Source: Janthinobacterium agaricidamnosum (GTDB lineage Bacteria; Pseudomonadota; Gammaproteobacteria; Burkholderiales; Burkholderiaceae_D). From it: a stretch of 64,000 nucleotides of DNA. The number at the start of each line of letters is the position of its first letter. The stretch's first letter is position 1. Positions 25,274 through 35,557 of this stretch are shown here, piece by piece. Made by a program: the position numbers and the translations under genes. Below the pieces are notes generated by a model. That model had not been told where the DNA came from, did not search any database, and was given only the letters and a program-made list of their open reading frames with translations. The DNA lies in contig NZ_CP033019.1 of NCBI RefSeq assembly GCF_003667705.1, positions 5,828,001 through 5,892,000 on the forward strand, in the 5' to 3' direction.

Positions 25274-26593
25274 ATGCACAATAAAATGACGGGTTTGCTG
25301 GGCTTGCTGCTGCTGGGCACAACCTGGAGCGCGTTGGCCGCCCCGCCCGGCAGCGGCAAGGACCAGCAGCCTGCGCTCGATGCAGCCCTGTCCGCCATCG
25401 TCGACGATGCTACCCACCCGTTGGCCAGCCTGTCCGTGCTGGCCATCCGTAATGGTAAGGTGTCGTATCAGCAACAATTTGGCTACCGGCACATCGGCGC
25501 CACGCCGGCTGACAGCTTGCCCGTGACGCCGGACACCCTGTTCCGCATCGCTTCCGTCTCGAAGATGATGACGACCCTGGGCCTGATGCGCTTGCTCGAG
25601 CAGGGCAAGCTGAGCCTGGACCAGGACGTGGGCATTTATTTAGGCTTTTCCCTGCGCAACCCGCACTTTCCCCAGCGGCCCGTGACCTTGCGCAGCCTGC
25701 TCAGTCACACTTCCTCGCTGCGCGACGCGGGCGGCTATGCCTGGGGGCCGGAACGCAGCCTGCGTGACGTGTTTACGGCCGGCGGCGACGCGATGTGGGA
25801 TTCCAGCGCGGCACCCGGCCGCTACTTTACGTATTCCAACCTGAACTGGGGCGTGATCGGCACGGTGATGGAGCAAGTCACGGGCGAGCGCTTCGACTTG
25901 CTGATGCGGCGCCTGCTGCTCGATCCCCTGCAGTTGCGCGGCGGCTACCATCCGGCGGCATTCTCTCAGGCAGAGCTGGCGGACACAGCCACCCTGTACC
26001 GCAAGCGCACGCTGGAGACGGAAGAGTGGCGGCCGCAGGGACCATGGATCGCGCAAGCCGACGATTTTGACCAGCATCCGCCTGCCGGCATCGCGCGTTA
26101 TGTGATCGGCAGCAACGCCACCGTCTTTAGTCCCACGGGCGGCTTGCGCATCTCCGCCGCGGGACTGGGCACCGTCATGCAGATGCTGCTCGACGGCGGC
26201 CGCCATGAGGGCAAACAACTATTGCAGCCAGCCACCATCGCCTTGATGTTTGGCCGCCAATGGCAGCTGGCGCAGGACAGCAGCAATGGCAACAGCGAAC
26301 GGGGCTTGTACCGCGCCTGGGGCCTGGGCAACCAGCAGTTCGATGCCGTGGCGGGGCAGGGCAACGGCCTGGTCGAGGGCGCCAGCTTCTCCGCCGTGGG
26401 CCACCTGGGCGACGCGTATGGCCTCGTCTCCGCCTTCGTGCTCGATTTCAAGCACAAGAATGGCATGGTGATGCTGGTGGGCGGTACGGGCAGCGATCCC
26501 GAGCGTTATCCGGGCGCGTATTCCGCCATGGGGCGCAGCGAGGAATTGATACTCACGACCTTGTATCGTGGTGCGATTGGCAATAATGAATAA
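25274..26593 (+). CDS. Exported serine hydrolase, beta-lactamase (class C/EstB) fold
   Basis: A 439-residue protein with a signal peptide ending near SALA-APPG. The nucleophile motif SVSK is in LFRIASVSKMMTT, and YSN in YFTYSNLNW is the second motif. The third position reads HLG rather than KTG. That substitution is typical of the esterase/peptidase branch rather than true AmpC beta-lactamases. It is divergent from the GntR regulator, and AGGGA precedes the start. A D,D-peptidase or esterase acting on the wall would fit the location; resistance to beta-lactams is not implied. Confidence 0.88.
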   Translation: MHNKMTGLLGLLLLGTTWSALAAPPGSGKDQQPALDAALSAIVDDATHPLASLSVLAIRNGKVSYQQQFGYRHIGATPADSLPVTPDTLFRIASVSKMMTTLGLMRLLEQGKLSLDQDVGIYLGFSLRNPHFPQRPVTLRSLLSHTSSLRDAGGYAWGPERSLRDVFTAGGDAMWDSSAAPGRYFTYSNLNWGVIGTVMEQVTGERFDLLMRRLLLDPLQLRGGYHPAAFSQAELADTATLYRKRTLETEEWRPQGPWIAQADDFDQHPPAGIARYVIGSNATVFSPTGGLRISAAGLGTVMQMLLDGGRHEGKQLLQPATIALMFGRQWQLAQDSSNGNSERGLYRAWGLGNQQFDAVAGQGNGLVEGASFSAVGHLGDAYGLVSAFVLDFKHKNGMVMLVGGTGSDPERYPGAYSAMGRSEELILTTLYRGAIGNNE

Positions 26594-26723
26594 TTTGCAC
26601 AAAAACAGTGCATTCCTGAAAGTTATGGCTGCACCATGATGTTTCATTGGCTCCCGTGATGGCCAGCCTCTAAGCTCTCATCGAATGCTCCCGCACCATG
26701 GGAGCGCAACGCAGCGAGGCAAC

Positions 26724-27971
26724 ATGCAGCAACACGTCATCATCATCGGCGGCGGCGTCGTCGGTCTGACATCGGCCTGGTGGCTGGCCGAGGCCGGCTA
26801 CAAGGTCACAGTACTGGAACGCAATGAACAGGTGGCGATCGCCGCCAGCTACCGCAATGGCGGCCAGCTCAGCTATCGCTATGTGGCACCGCTGGCGGAC
26901 GCGGGCGTGCCCTTCAAAGCCCTGCAATGGCTGCTGCAGAAGGATGGCCCGCTGCGCTTCCGTCCCGAGGCGGACTGGCGCCAATGGCGCTGGCTGGCCA
27001 GTTTCCTGCGCAATTGCAATGCAGCCAGCAATGCCCGCACGACGGCCAAGCTGCTGCAGCTGGGGGAATGGAGCCGCGCCGGCATGGCGCAGCTGGAGTT
27101 GACCGTACCTCCCGAGGCGTATGCCTGGCGCGATGCGGGCAAACTCATCGTCTACCGTTCGCCCGCCATCTTCCAGCGGGCCGTGGCGCGGCCCGAATCG
27201 GAAGAGGCGCGCATCGTCTTGTCGCCGCTTGAAGCCGTACAACGCGAACCGGCGCTGGCCGCCTTGCAAGGCGCGCTGGCGGGCGGCATCTTTACCGAGG
27301 GCGAGGCAGTGGCCGATTGCCACGCCTTTTGCCTGGCCCTGGAAGCGCGTTTATTGCAGCATCCGAACTGTTCGCTCCTGTTAAAAGGCGAGGCGCGCCG
27401 TCTCGTCACGCACAAGGGCAGGATCACGGGCGTCGACACCAGCCTGGGCCTGCTGCAAGCGGACCATTACGTGCTGGCGGCCGGCATCCAGAGCCGCGAC
27501 CTGGCCGCCACGGCCGGCGTCTACCTGCCCCTGTACCCGCTGAAAGGCTACAGCCTGACGGCGCCCATCCGCGCGCAGGACCGGGCGCCCGAGATCAGCA
27601 TCACGGATTTCGAGCGCAAGGTGCTGTATGCGCGCATAGGCGGCGACCTGCGCGTGGCCGCCATGGTCGACATGGTGGGCGCCGACAACAGCATCGACTG
27701 GAACCGCATCGCCGGCCTGACGCGGCTGGCGCGCGAAGCCATGCCGCGCGGCGCCGACTACGACCAGGCCACGGCTTGGGCCGGCCTGCGCCCCGCCACC
27801 CCGAACAGCGCGCCGCTGGTGGGCGCCAGCAAAGTTGGCAATTTGTGGCTCAACGTGGGCCATGGCCCGCTGGGCTTTACCTTTGCCGCCGGCACGGCGC
27901 GCATCCTCGCCGATCTCATGGCCGGCAAGGCGCCGCCGTTCGCGCTGGACTTCCTCAGCCCGAAACAATAG
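26724..27971 (+). CDS. FAD-dependent D-amino acid dehydrogenase (DadA-like)
   Basis: A 415-residue DAO-family flavoprotein. The dinucleotide-binding motif IIIGGGVVGLTSAWWL is at the N-terminus and GLRPATPNSAPLVG at the C-terminus is typical of DadA. The likely reaction is oxidation of D-alanine to pyruvate and ammonia with electron transfer to the membrane. I chose ATG 26724, with GAGG five bases upstream; the open frame extends to 26685. Downstream of wall-recycling genes, it would consume D-Ala released by the dipeptidase and carboxypeptidases. No alanine racemase gene is adjacent. Confidence 0.87.
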   Translation: MQQHVIIIGGGVVGLTSAWWLAEAGYKVTVLERNEQVAIAASYRNGGQLSYRYVAPLADAGVPFKALQWLLQKDGPLRFRPEADWRQWRWLASFLRNCNAASNARTTAKLLQLGEWSRAGMAQLELTVPPEAYAWRDAGKLIVYRSPAIFQRAVARPESEEARIVLSPLEAVQREPALAALQGALAGGIFTEGEAVADCHAFCLALEARLLQHPNCSLLLKGEARRLVTHKGRITGVDTSLGLLQADHYVLAAGIQSRDLAATAGVYLPLYPLKGYSLTAPIRAQDRAPEISITDFERKVLYARIGGDLRVAAMVDMVGADNSIDWNRIAGLTRLAREAMPRGADYDQATAWAGLRPATPNSAPLVGASKVGNLWLNVGHGPLGFTFAAGTARILADLMAGKAPPFALDFLSPKQ

Positions 27972-28050
27972 CCGGCCAGGGCGGCGCGCACGCGCCGCTG
28001 CCGATATGGCGGATAATTGCGGAACTTTCCTGTTCCCTGTCTGCCAACGC

Positions 28051-28500
28051 ATGTCCACACCCTCGAAATTGTCCGCCTGCCCCTGCGGCGGCGCCTCCTA
28101 CGCCAGCTGCTGCGGCCCGTATATTGCGGGCGACGCCTTGCCGCCCACGGCCGAAGCCCTGATGCGTTCGCGCTACACGGCGTTCACCTTGCGCGACGAA
28201 GCGTATCTGCGCGCCACCTGGCACGCCAGCACCCGTCCGGCCGACGCTTTATTTGCCGAAGAAGAAAAAGTCCACTGGCTGGGACTTGAGGTAAAATCTG
28301 CTTTACGTTTACGTCAACGTAAAGCAGAATCAGCAGATCAAGCCGAAGAGATACACCGCGATACCGTCGAATTCGTGGCCCGCTACAAGGTCAACGGCCG
28401 CGCGCACCGCCTGCATGAGGTAAGCCGCTTCGTGCGCGAGGCGGGCGAGGGCGGTGGTGCCCTGCGCTGGTTTTATCTCGACGGCAGTTTTCCCGAATAG
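28051..28500 (+). CDS. YchJ-family protein (UPF0225) with SEC-C motif
   Basis: A 149-residue protein. The N-terminal zinc-binding SEC-C motif reads CPCGGASYASCCGPYI, followed by the family core LMRSRYTAF and WLGLEV...VEFVARYK. The function of YchJ is not established. It lacks the second, C-terminal SEC-C motif of E. coli YchJ, as many homologues do. Oddly, the loop between WLGLEV and VEFVARY is about a dozen residues longer than I expect. That extra part is encoded by a perfect inverted repeat (28297-28328). The ATG 28051 has no strong ribosome binding site; the frame is open upstream. Confidence 0.85.
   Translation: MSTPSKLSACPCGGASYASCCGPYIAGDALPPTAEALMRSRYTAFTLRDEAYLRATWHASTRPADALFAEEEKVHWLGLEVKSALRLRQRKAESADQAEEIHRDTVEFVARYKVNGRAHRLHEVSRFVREAGEGGGALRWFYLDGSFPE
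28297..28328 (+). repeat. Perfect 13-bp inverted repeat inside the YchJ-family gene
   Basis: TCTGCTTTACGTT and AACGTAAAGCAGA flank a 6-base loop, within the coding frame. It encodes the charged stretch SALRLRQRKAE. It is AT-richer than its surroundings, which suggests an inserted palindromic element. Confidence 0.75.
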
Positions 28501-28540
28501 CGCGACCCGAGAGACCGGGCGATCATAAAAAGGAACCGCA

Positions 28541-30163
28541 ATGCCGCACATCGAAAGCAAACTCAATCCGCGCAGTGAAGATTTCAAGGCCAATGCCGCG
28601 GCCATGCAAGCCATCGTCGACGATCTGCGCGACAAGGTCGAGAAAATCGCGGCCGGCGGCGGCGAGGCGGCAGCCGCCAAGCACCTGGCGCGGGGAAAAC
28701 TGCTGCCGCGCGACAGAGTCCAGATGCTGCTCGATCCCGGCACACCCTTCCTCGAGTTTTCCCAGATGGCGGCCTACGCCATGTACCAGGACGCCAAGGG
28801 CGTCGATGCGGCCCCTAGCGCCGGCATCATCACGGGCATCGGCCGCGTCTCGGGCCAGGAATGCGTCATCGTGTGTAACGACGCTACCGTCAAGGGCGGC
28901 ACCTACTACCCGATGACGGTGAAAAAGCATTTGCGCGCCCAGGAAATCGCCGACCAGAACAACCTGCCGTGCATCTACCTGGTCGATTCGGGCGGTGCCA
29001 ACCTGCCGAACCAGGACGACGTCTTCCCCGACCGCGACCATTTCGGCCGCATTTTCTATAACCAGGCGAATCTGTCCGCCAAGGGCATCCCGCAAATCGC
29101 CGTCGTGATGGGTTCTTGCACGGCGGGCGGCGCATACGTGCCGGCCATGAGCGACGAATCGATCATCGTCAAGGAGCAGGGCACGATCTTCCTCGGCGGC
29201 CCGCCGCTGGTGAAGGCTGCCACCGGCGAAGTGGTGACGGCGGAAGACCTGGGCGGCGGCGACGTGCATACGCGCCTGTCCGGCGTGGTCGACCACCTGG
29301 CGCAGAACGATCTGCATGCGCTGTCGCTGGCGCGCACCATCGTCTCGAACCTGAACCGTAAAAAACCGCAGCAGATGGCGCTGCGCGAGTCCGTCGAACC
29401 CAAATACCCGACGCAGGAACTGTATGGCGTGATCCCCGTCGATACGCGCAAACCGTTCGACGTGCGCGAGGTGATCGCGCGCATCGTCGACGGCAGCGAC
29501 TTCGACGAATTCAAGGCCCGCTACGGCACCACCCTGATCTGCGGCTTCGCGCACATCTATGGCGTCAAGGTCGGCATCATCGCCAACAACGGCATCCTGT
29601 TCTCGGAATCGGCCCTGAAAGGCACGCATTTCATCGAGTTGTGCTGCCAGCGCAAGATCCCGCTCGTCTTCCTGCAAAACATCACGGGCTTCATGGTGGG
29701 CCGCAAATACGAAAACGAGGGCATCGCCCGCAATGGCGCCAAGATGGTGACGGCCGTGGCCACGGCCGCCGTGCCGAAATTCACGGTGATCATCGGCGGC
29801 AGCTTCGGCGCCGGCAATTACGGCATGTGCGGCCGCGCGTTCTCTCCCCGTTTCATGTGGATGTGGCCGAATGCGCGCATTTCCGTCATGGGCGGCGACC
29901 AGGCGGCCTCCGTGCTGGCGACCGTCAAGCGCGACGGCATCGAGGGCAAGGGCGGCGCATGGAGCGCGGACGAGGAAGCGGCCTTCAAGCAGCCGATCAA
30001 GGATCAATACGAACACCAGGGCCACCCGTATTACGCCACCGCGCGCCTGTGGGACGATGGCGTGATCGACCCGGCCGATACCCGCATGGTGCTGGGCCTG
30101 GGCCTGTCGGCCGCCTTGAACGCGGAAATCCCGGACACGAAGTTCGGCGTATTCCGCATGTAA
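28541..30163 (+). CDS. liuB: Methylcrotonoyl-CoA carboxylase, carboxyltransferase (beta) subunit
   Basis: A 540-residue carboxyltransferase. The N-terminal half holds [14 protein letters not shown] and [17 protein letters not shown] and the C-terminal half [15 protein letters not shown]. These are the acyl-CoA and carboxybiotin binding regions. The length and the SGGANLPNQ variant match the MccB/LiuB branch rather than PccB. It carries CO2 from biotin to 3-methylcrotonyl-CoA in leucine degradation, with the LiuD subunit (35558-37585). AAGGAA precedes the start. liuC follows after 13 bases. The usual liuR and liuA genes are not directly upstream. Confidence 0.95.
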   Translation: MPHIESKLNPRSEDFKANAAAMQAIVDDLRDKVEKIAAGGGEAAAAKHLARGKLLPRDRVQMLLDPGTPFLEFSQMAAYAMYQDAKGVDAAPSAGIITGIGRVSGQECVIVCNDATVKGGTYYPMTVKKHLRAQEIADQNNLPCIYLVDSGGANLPNQDDVFPDRDHFGRIFYNQANLSAKGIPQIAVVMGSCTAGGAYVPAMSDESIIVKEQGTIFLGGPPLVKAATGEVVTAEDLGGGDVHTRLSGVVDHLAQNDLHALSLARTIVSNLNRKKPQQMALRESVEPKYPTQELYGVIPVDTRKPFDVREVIARIVDGSDFDEFKARYGTTLICGFAHIYGVKVGIIANNGILFSESALKGTHFIELCCQRKIPLVFLQNITGFMVGRKYENEGIARNGAKMVTAVATAAVPKFTVIIGGSFGAGNYGMCGRAFSPRFMWMWPNARISVMGGDQAASVLATVKRDGIEGKGGAWSADEEAAFKQPIKDQYEHQGHPYYATARLWDDGVIDPADTRMVLGLGLSAALNAEIPDTKFGVFRM

Positions 30164-30176
30164 GGGAGAGAAAAGC

Positions 30177-30965
30177 ATGGAATTTGAAACCTTAAAGCTG
30201 GTCATCGAAGGCAATGTCGCCACCGTGACCCTGAACCGCCCGGACGTGCGCAATGCCTTCAACGAGACGACGATCGCCGAACTGGCGCGCGCCTTCGAGG
30301 GGCTGGGGCGCAGCGACATGGTGCGCGCCATCGTGCTGGCCGCGAACGGCGCCGCCTTCTGCGCCGGCGCGGACCTGAACTGGATGAAGAAGATGGCCGG
30401 CTATACGCATGCCGAAAACCAGGCCGACGCGCTGCAGCTGGCGCAGATGCTGCGCACGATTTACCTGTGTCCGAAACCCGTGGTGGCGAAGATCCAGGGC
30501 GACTGCTATGCGGGCGGCATGGGCCTCGTCGCCGCATGCGATATCATTCTGGTTGCGGAAGACGTGCATTTCTGCCTGAGCGAAGTGCGGCTGGGACTGA
30601 TCCCGGCCACTATTTCACCGTATGTCATCAAGGCCATGGGCGAAAACGCGGCACGCCGCTATTTCCTGACGGCGGAGCGATTCTCCGCCCAGGAAGCGCT
30701 GCGCATCGGCTTTGCCCACGAGGTAGTCGAGGCAAGCGCGCTGGACGCGAAAACCGCCGAGGTACTGAAAGCCCTGACGGGCAACAGCCCGCACGCCGTG
30801 GCGCAAGCGAAAACGCTGGTGCGCGAGATCGCCGGCAAGCCGGTCGACGACGCGCTGTTGGCGGACACCGCCGAGCGCATCGCGCAGATCCGCGCCTCGG
30901 AGCAGGGACGCGAAGGCGTGCAATCCTTCCTAGACAAGCGCAAGCCGGGTTGGCTCATGGGCTAG
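30177..30965 (+). CDS. liuC: Methylglutaconyl-CoA hydratase
   Basis: A 262-residue crotonase-fold enzyme. FCAGADLNWMKKM and YAGGMGLVAACD form the oxyanion hole and active-site region. The WMKKM version is characteristic of the methylglutaconyl-CoA hydratase branch. It hydrates methylglutaconyl-CoA to HMG-CoA, the LiuE substrate. It sits 13 bases after liuB in the same operon. Generic enoyl-CoA hydratase activity remains possible, but the context is strong. Confidence 0.92.
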   Translation: MEFETLKLVIEGNVATVTLNRPDVRNAFNETTIAELARAFEGLGRSDMVRAIVLAANGAAFCAGADLNWMKKMAGYTHAENQADALQLAQMLRTIYLCPKPVVAKIQGDCYAGGMGLVAACDIILVAEDVHFCLSEVRLGLIPATISPYVIKAMGENAARRYFLTAERFSAQEALRIGFAHEVVEASALDAKTAEVLKALTGNSPHAVAQAKTLVREIAGKPVDDALLADTAERIAQIRASEQGREGVQSFLDKRKPGWLMG

Positions 30966-30969
30966 TTAA

Positions 30970-30990
30970 TAGTCCAAAGCTCATGGACTA
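30970..30990. repeat. Short inverted repeat between liuC and bioA
   Basis: TAGTCCA and TGGACTA (7 bp each) flank a 7-base spacer in the 45-bp gap ahead of bioA. It may be a hairpin that separates liuBC and bio expression or an operator. It does not match the enterobacterial BirA operator that I remember. Confidence 0.4.
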
Positions 30991-31010
30991 AGAAAATCAT
31001 TGGAGCAGTT

Positions 31011-32339
31011 TTGAAAGCAGAAAAACAATCGGGCTGGGTCGAACGCAGTCTGCGCAGCGTGTGGCATCCGTGCACGCAAATGCAGCATCACGAGACGGTT
31101 CCCCTCATCCCCGTCAGCCATGGCCGCGGCGCCTGGCTGTATGACCACGAAGGCCGACGCTACCTGGACGCCATCAGCTCCTGGTGGGTGAACCTGTTCG
31201 GCCATGCCAACCCGCGCATCAATGCGGAACTGAAGGATCAACTGGACCGCCTGGAACACGCGATGCTGGCCGGTTTCACGCATGAACCGGTGATCGAGCT
31301 GTCGGAAAAGCTCTCCGCGCTCACCAATGGCGTGCTCGGTCACAGTTTTTATGCGTCCGATGGCGCCTCGGCCGTGGAAATCGCCCTGAAAATGAGTTTT
31401 CATGCCTGGCGCAACAGCGGCAAGGGTGAAAAACAGGAATTCGTCTGCCTGAAAGGCAGCTACCACGGCGAAACCATCGGCGCGCTGGCCGTCACCGATG
31501 TCGCCCTGTTCAAGGATGCCTACGGCCCCCTGCTGCGTGCCTCGCAGACGGTGATGTCGCCCGACTTCCGCCAGGCGGCAGACAACGAATCGGCGCAGGA
31601 CGTGGCGCGCCGCGCCGCGGCCGACGTGGAACGGCTGTTCCAGGAAAAGTCCGAAAGAATCGCCGCCATCATCATCGAGCCGCTGGTGCAGTGCGCCACC
31701 GGCATGGCCATGCACGACCCGCTGTACCTGTCGCTCGTGCGCGCCCTGTGCGACCGCTATCAAGTCCATTTGATCCTCGACGAAATCGCCGTCGGCTGCG
31801 GCCGCACGGGCACCTTCTTTGCGTGCGAACAGGCCGGCATCTGGCCCGATTTCGTCTGCCTGTCCAAGGGCATCAGCGGCGGCTATTTGCCGCTGTCCCT
31901 CGTGATGACGCGCGAAGATATTTATCAGGCGTTCTACAGCACCGACGTGCGCCGCGGTTTTTTGCATTCGCACTCGTACACGGGCAACCCGCTGGCCTGC
32001 CGCGCGGCGCTGGCAACCCTGTCGATTTTCGAGGAAGACGACGTGCTGGCGGCCAATCAAAAACGCGCCGCCAGGATCACGCGCGCCCTGGCGCCGCTGG
32101 CGCAGCACGAGCGCGTAAAACACTTCCGCCAGCAGGGCATGATCTGGGCCTTCGATGCGGTAGACGCGGCGCCCGACTTTTCGCGCCGCTTCTTCAGCAC
32201 GGCGCTGGAACACGAACTGCTGATGCGCCCCATCGGCTCCACCGTCTACCTGATGCCGCCGTACATCCTCGACGACACAGAAATCGCGGGCCTGGGCCAG
32301 CAGACGCTGGCCGTCTTCAACAAAGTGATCGGAGCCTGA
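31011..32339 (+). CDS. bioA: Adenosylmethionine-8-amino-7-oxononanoate aminotransferase
   Basis: A 442-residue class-III PLP aminotransferase that transfers the amino group of S-adenosylmethionine to KAPA, giving [14 protein letters not shown] at the N-terminus is a BioA hallmark. [14 protein letters not shown] and the PLP lysine in [13 protein letters not shown] are intact. The start is a TTG with GGAG six bases upstream. bioF begins one base after its stop, so the two are tightly coupled. It is the first of four bio genes placed inside the liu cluster. Confidence 0.96.
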   Translation: MKAEKQSGWVERSLRSVWHPCTQMQHHETVPLIPVSHGRGAWLYDHEGRRYLDAISSWWVNLFGHANPRINAELKDQLDRLEHAMLAGFTHEPVIELSEKLSALTNGVLGHSFYASDGASAVEIALKMSFHAWRNSGKGEKQEFVCLKGSYHGETIGALAVTDVALFKDAYGPLLRASQTVMSPDFRQAADNESAQDVARRAAADVERLFQEKSERIAAIIIEPLVQCATGMAMHDPLYLSLVRALCDRYQVHLILDEIAVGCGRTGTFFACEQAGIWPDFVCLSKGISGGYLPLSLVMTREDIYQAFYSTDVRRGFLHSHSYTGNPLACRAALATLSIFEEDDVLAANQKRAARITRALAPLAQHERVKHFRQQGMIWAFDAVDAAPDFSRRFFSTALEHELLMRPIGSTVYLMPPYILDDTEIAGLGQQTLAVFNKVIGA

Positions 32340-32340
32340 G

Positions 32341-33537
32341 ATGGAACTGCTCACGCGCTTGAAGCAGCAGTTGCAGGGGCTGGAAGAGCGCAGCCTGATC
32401 CGCCGCCGCCGCACCGTCGACACGCCGTGCGCGCCGCGCCTGACGGTCGATGGCCGCGACATGCTGGCCTTTTGCAGCAATGACTACCTGGGCCTGGCTG
32501 CGCATCCGCGCATCGTCGATGCCCTGAAAGAGGGCGCCGACCTGTATGGCGCCGGCAGCGGCGCGTCGCACCTGATCAGTGGCCACAGCCGCGCCCACGC
32601 GCAGCTGGAGGAACGCCTGGCCGCGTTTGTCGGCACCAACCTGGAACAGGCGCGCGCACTGTATTTCTGCACCGGCTACATGGCCAACCTGGCTGTGCTC
32701 ACCGCCCTGGCGGCGGGCGATCCGGACGCGGAGATCTTCTCGGAAGCGCTGAACCACGCTTCGCTGATCGACGGCACGCGCCTGGCACGCGTCAAGACGC
32801 GCGTGTATCCGCATGCGGACCTCGATGCCCTGGCGCTCCTGCTGGCGGAAAGCAAAGCCAAAACGAAAATCGTCGTCACGGACAGCGTCTTCAGCATGGA
32901 TGGCGACCTGGCGCCGCTGCCCGCGCTGCTGGCCCTGTGCGAGCAATACGGTGCCTGGCTGGTGGTCGACGATGCGCACGGCTTCGGCGCGCTGGGAGCC
33001 AATGGCCGCGGCGCCCTGGAACACTTCGGCCTGCATTCGCCCTACCTCGTGTACGTCGGCACGCTGGGCAAATCGGCTGGCGTGGGCGGCGCCTTCGTTT
33101 GCGCGCATGAAGCCGTGATCGAAACGCTGATCCAGAAGGCGCGCCCCTACATCTTCACCACGGCAGCCGCGCCCGCGCTTGCGCATGCGCTGCTGGCCAG
33201 CCTGGACATCATCGCCGGTGAAGAAGGAAAACAACGCCGGATGCACCTGGCCGTGCTGGTGGCGCAATGGAACGAGGGCTTGCAGCTGCAGCGCTGGCAA
33301 GCCTTGCCGTCGCTCTCCGCCATCCAGCCCGTCATCATCGGCGAGAATGCGGACATGCTGGCCGTCGCCGCGAATCTGTACCAGCAAGGCCTGTGGGTCG
33401 GCGCCATCCGCCCGCCCACCGTCCCTGCCGGCACGGCGCGCCTGCGCGTAACCCTGTCGGCCGGCCATACGGCGCAGGAAGTGGCGCAATTGATCAACGC
33501 AGTCAACACCTTGGAAAGGACTCGCCATGAGCCTTGA
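32341..33537 (+). CDS. bioF: 8-amino-7-oxononanoate synthase
   Basis: A 398-residue alpha-oxoamine synthase that condenses pimeloyl-ACP (or CoA) with alanine to form [14 protein letters not shown], the PLP-contacting DDAHGFG and the lysine in [13 protein letters not shown] are present. It starts immediately after bioA and overlaps bioD by 11 bases. Order bioA-F-D-B is a common betaproteobacterial arrangement; bioC and bioH are not in this window. Confidence 0.96.
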   Translation: MELLTRLKQQLQGLEERSLIRRRRTVDTPCAPRLTVDGRDMLAFCSNDYLGLAAHPRIVDALKEGADLYGAGSGASHLISGHSRAHAQLEERLAAFVGTNLEQARALYFCTGYMANLAVLTALAAGDPDAEIFSEALNHASLIDGTRLARVKTRVYPHADLDALALLLAESKAKTKIVVTDSVFSMDGDLAPLPALLALCEQYGAWLVVDDAHGFGALGANGRGALEHFGLHSPYLVYVGTLGKSAGVGGAFVCAHEAVIETLIQKARPYIFTTAAAPALAHALLASLDIIAGEEGKQRRMHLAVLVAQWNEGLQLQRWQALPSLSAIQPVIIGENADMLAVAANLYQQGLWVGAIRPPTVPAGTARLRVTLSAGHTAQEVAQLINAVNTLERTRHEP

Positions 33538-34318
33538 TGACCCTATCGTGGCGGAAGTGCTGGCGGACCTGGCGCCGGCCGTGCAGCCGGCACCGGCCAC
33601 TATCGGTCTGCCATCGCGCTTTGCCTGTTTCGTCACCGGCACCGACACGGAAATCGGCAAGACCCTGACCTCGTCAGCCCTGCTGCACGCGCTGGTGGCG
33701 CGCGGCGTGCGCGCCTGCGGCATGAAGCCCGTGGCCGCCGGCGCCGAGATGCGCGACGGCGAACTGCATAATGAAGACGCCGACAGCCTGATCGCCGCCG
33801 GCAACGTCACCATGCTGCGCAATATCACCACGCCGTATATGCTGAAGGAACCGGCCGCGCCGCACATCGCCGCCGCGCTCGAAGGCGTGAGCATCGAGTC
33901 CGTACCGATCCTGGCCGCCTACCTGGAAATCGCCGCCGCGTCGGACGCCGTCGTGGTCGAAGGCGTGGGCGGTTTCCGCGTGCCGCTGTCGCCCGGTTTC
34001 GATTCGGCCGACCTGGCGCAGCAGCTCGACCTGCCCGTGATCCTCGTGGTCGGCATGCGTCTGGGCTGCATCAGCCAGGCCTTGCTGACGGTGGAAGCCA
34101 TCGAGGCGCGCGGCCTGACGGTGATCGGCTGGGTCGCCAACACACTGGAAGTGGAAATGCGCTTCCTCGACGAAAATATCGATGCGCTGATCGAGCGCAT
34201 CCCGGCGCCGCTGCTGGGCAGGGTGCCGCGCCTGGCGCAGCCCAGCGCGGAAGCGGCGGCCGCGTATCTCGATTTCACCGGCTTGCCCAACTGGCCGGCG
34301 CAGCATCCCAACACTTAA
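33527..34318 (+). CDS. bioD: Dethiobiotin synthetase
   Basis: A 263-residue ATP-dependent carboxylase that closes the ureido ring of DAPA. The P-loop is G38TDTEIGKT46, and MKPVAAG and [12 protein letters not shown] are further conserved blocks. It has about 30 extra N-terminal residues before the usual start, rich in Ala and Pro. The upstream ATG at 33527 overlaps the end of bioF, which supports the long form for translational coupling. Confidence 0.95.
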   Translation: MSLDDPIVAEVLADLAPAVQPAPATIGLPSRFACFVTGTDTEIGKTLTSSALLHALVARGVRACGMKPVAAGAEMRDGELHNEDADSLIAAGNVTMLRNITTPYMLKEPAAPHIAAALEGVSIESVPILAAYLEIAAASDAVVVEGVGGFRVPLSPGFDSADLAQQLDLPVILVVGMRLGCISQALLTVEAIEARGLTVIGWVANTLEVEMRFLDENIDALIERIPAPLLGRVPRLAQPSAEAAAAYLDFTGLPNWPAQHPNT

Positions 34319-34349
34319 ACGCATTCAAAAATAGAAACGAAGGAATCAC

Positions 34350-35396
34350 ATGTCTCACGTCCAAGAAGCAGCAAAAACCGTCGAACTGCACCGCCCAGCG
34401 GCGCGCATCACCGTGCCGGAAGCGGCCACCTGGCCCGTCGCCGACGTGCTGGCCCTGTTCGACCTGCCATTCAATGACTTGATGTTCAAGGCCCAGCAAA
34501 CCCACCGCGTCAATTTCCCCGACGGCGACGTGGAACTGGCGACCCTGTTGTCGATCAAGACCGGCGGCTGCGAGGAAGACTGCGGCTACTGCCCGCAGGC
34601 GGCCCGCTACGACACGGGCGTGGAAGCGAAGAAAATTCTCGACATCGACACGGTGCTCGACGCGGCCCGCCAGGCGAAAGCCAATGGCGCCACGCGCTTC
34701 TGCATGGGCGCCGCCTGGCGCGGCCCGAAGGATCGCGACATGGACAAAGTCGAAGAGATGGTCAGCAAAGTGAAAGCGCTGGGCCTGGAAACCTGCGCCA
34801 CCCTGGGCATGCTGGAAGAAGGACAAGCGGACCGCCTGAAAAACGCGGGCCTGGACTTCTACAACCATAACCTCGATACGGCGCCCGAGTTCTACGACAA
34901 CGTCATCTCCACGCGCGAATACCAGGACCGCCTCGATACTTTGGGCCGCGTGCGCGAAGCGGGCTTGAAAGTATGCTGCGGCGGGATCGTCGGCATGGGC
35001 GAGACGCGCTTGCAGCGCGCGGGCCTGATCGCCCAGCTGGCCAATCTGAATCCGTACCCGGAATCGGTGCCCGTCAACCACCTGGTGCAGGTGGAAGGCA
35101 CGCCTTTGTTCGGCCTGGAAGCGCTGGACCCGTTCGAATTCGTGCGCACGATCGCCGTGGCCCGCATCACCATGCCGAAGGCGCGCGTGCGTTTGTCGGC
35201 CGGCCGCCGCCAGATGGGCGAAGCCGTACAGGCGATGTGCTTCCTGGCCGGCGCCAACTCCATTTTCTATGGCGACAAGCTGCTCACCACCGACAACCCG
35301 GAAGCGGAAGACGACCGCGTCTTGTTGAACAAACTGGGCTTGCAGACACGCGGCGCCATGCTCGAATCGGTACAGAAAGAGAAGTGCGGCTGCTGA
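34350..35396 (+). CDS. bioB: Biotin synthase
   Basis: A 348-residue radical SAM enzyme that inserts sulfur into dethiobiotin. The radical SAM cysteines are C74, C78 and C81 (CEEDCGYC). The [2Fe-2S] cysteine and arginine regions ([30 protein letters not shown]) are present. It lies 31 bases after bioD with GAAGGA upstream of the ATG. It ends the bio block; palindromic repeats separate it from liuD. Confidence 0.97.
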   Translation: MSHVQEAAKTVELHRPAARITVPEAATWPVADVLALFDLPFNDLMFKAQQTHRVNFPDGDVELATLLSIKTGGCEEDCGYCPQAARYDTGVEAKKILDIDTVLDAARQAKANGATRFCMGAAWRGPKDRDMDKVEEMVSKVKALGLETCATLGMLEEGQADRLKNAGLDFYNHNLDTAPEFYDNVISTREYQDRLDTLGRVREAGLKVCCGGIVGMGETRLQRAGLIAQLANLNPYPESVPVNHLVQVEGTPLFGLEALDPFEFVRTIAVARITMPKARVRLSAGRRQMGEAVQAMCFLAGANSIFYGDKLLTTDNPEAEDDRVLLNKLGLQTRGAMLESVQKEKCGC

Positions 35397-35403
35397 TCCA
35401 GCC

Positions 35404-35494
35404 TTGTCGGGTTACGCCGTGCCGGCTAACCCGACCTGCGAATACCGCCTCACCAATGCGTAGGTCGGCTTAGCGCAAAGCGCGTAAGCCGACA
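35404..35494. repeat. REP-like palindromic repeats between bioB and liuD
   Basis: Two units in this gap: 35404-35440 (GTCGGGTTA...TAACCCGAC stem) and 35458-35494 (GTCGGCTTA...TAAGCCGAC stem). They belong to the family at 9351-9533 and 39451-39546. They could modulate transcription between bioB and liuD. Confidence 0.75.
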
Positions 35495-35557
35495 CGCCAG
35501 CACACAACGTCCATGACAAGAGACAGCTGCCCCTTTTTGAGAGAATAGAGAGAGACC

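Noticed and set aside
25274..26593. Chromosomal AmpC beta-lactamase
   Set aside because: The third active-site motif is HLG, not KTG. The regulator beside it is GntR type rather than AmpR. An esterase or peptidase is more likely.
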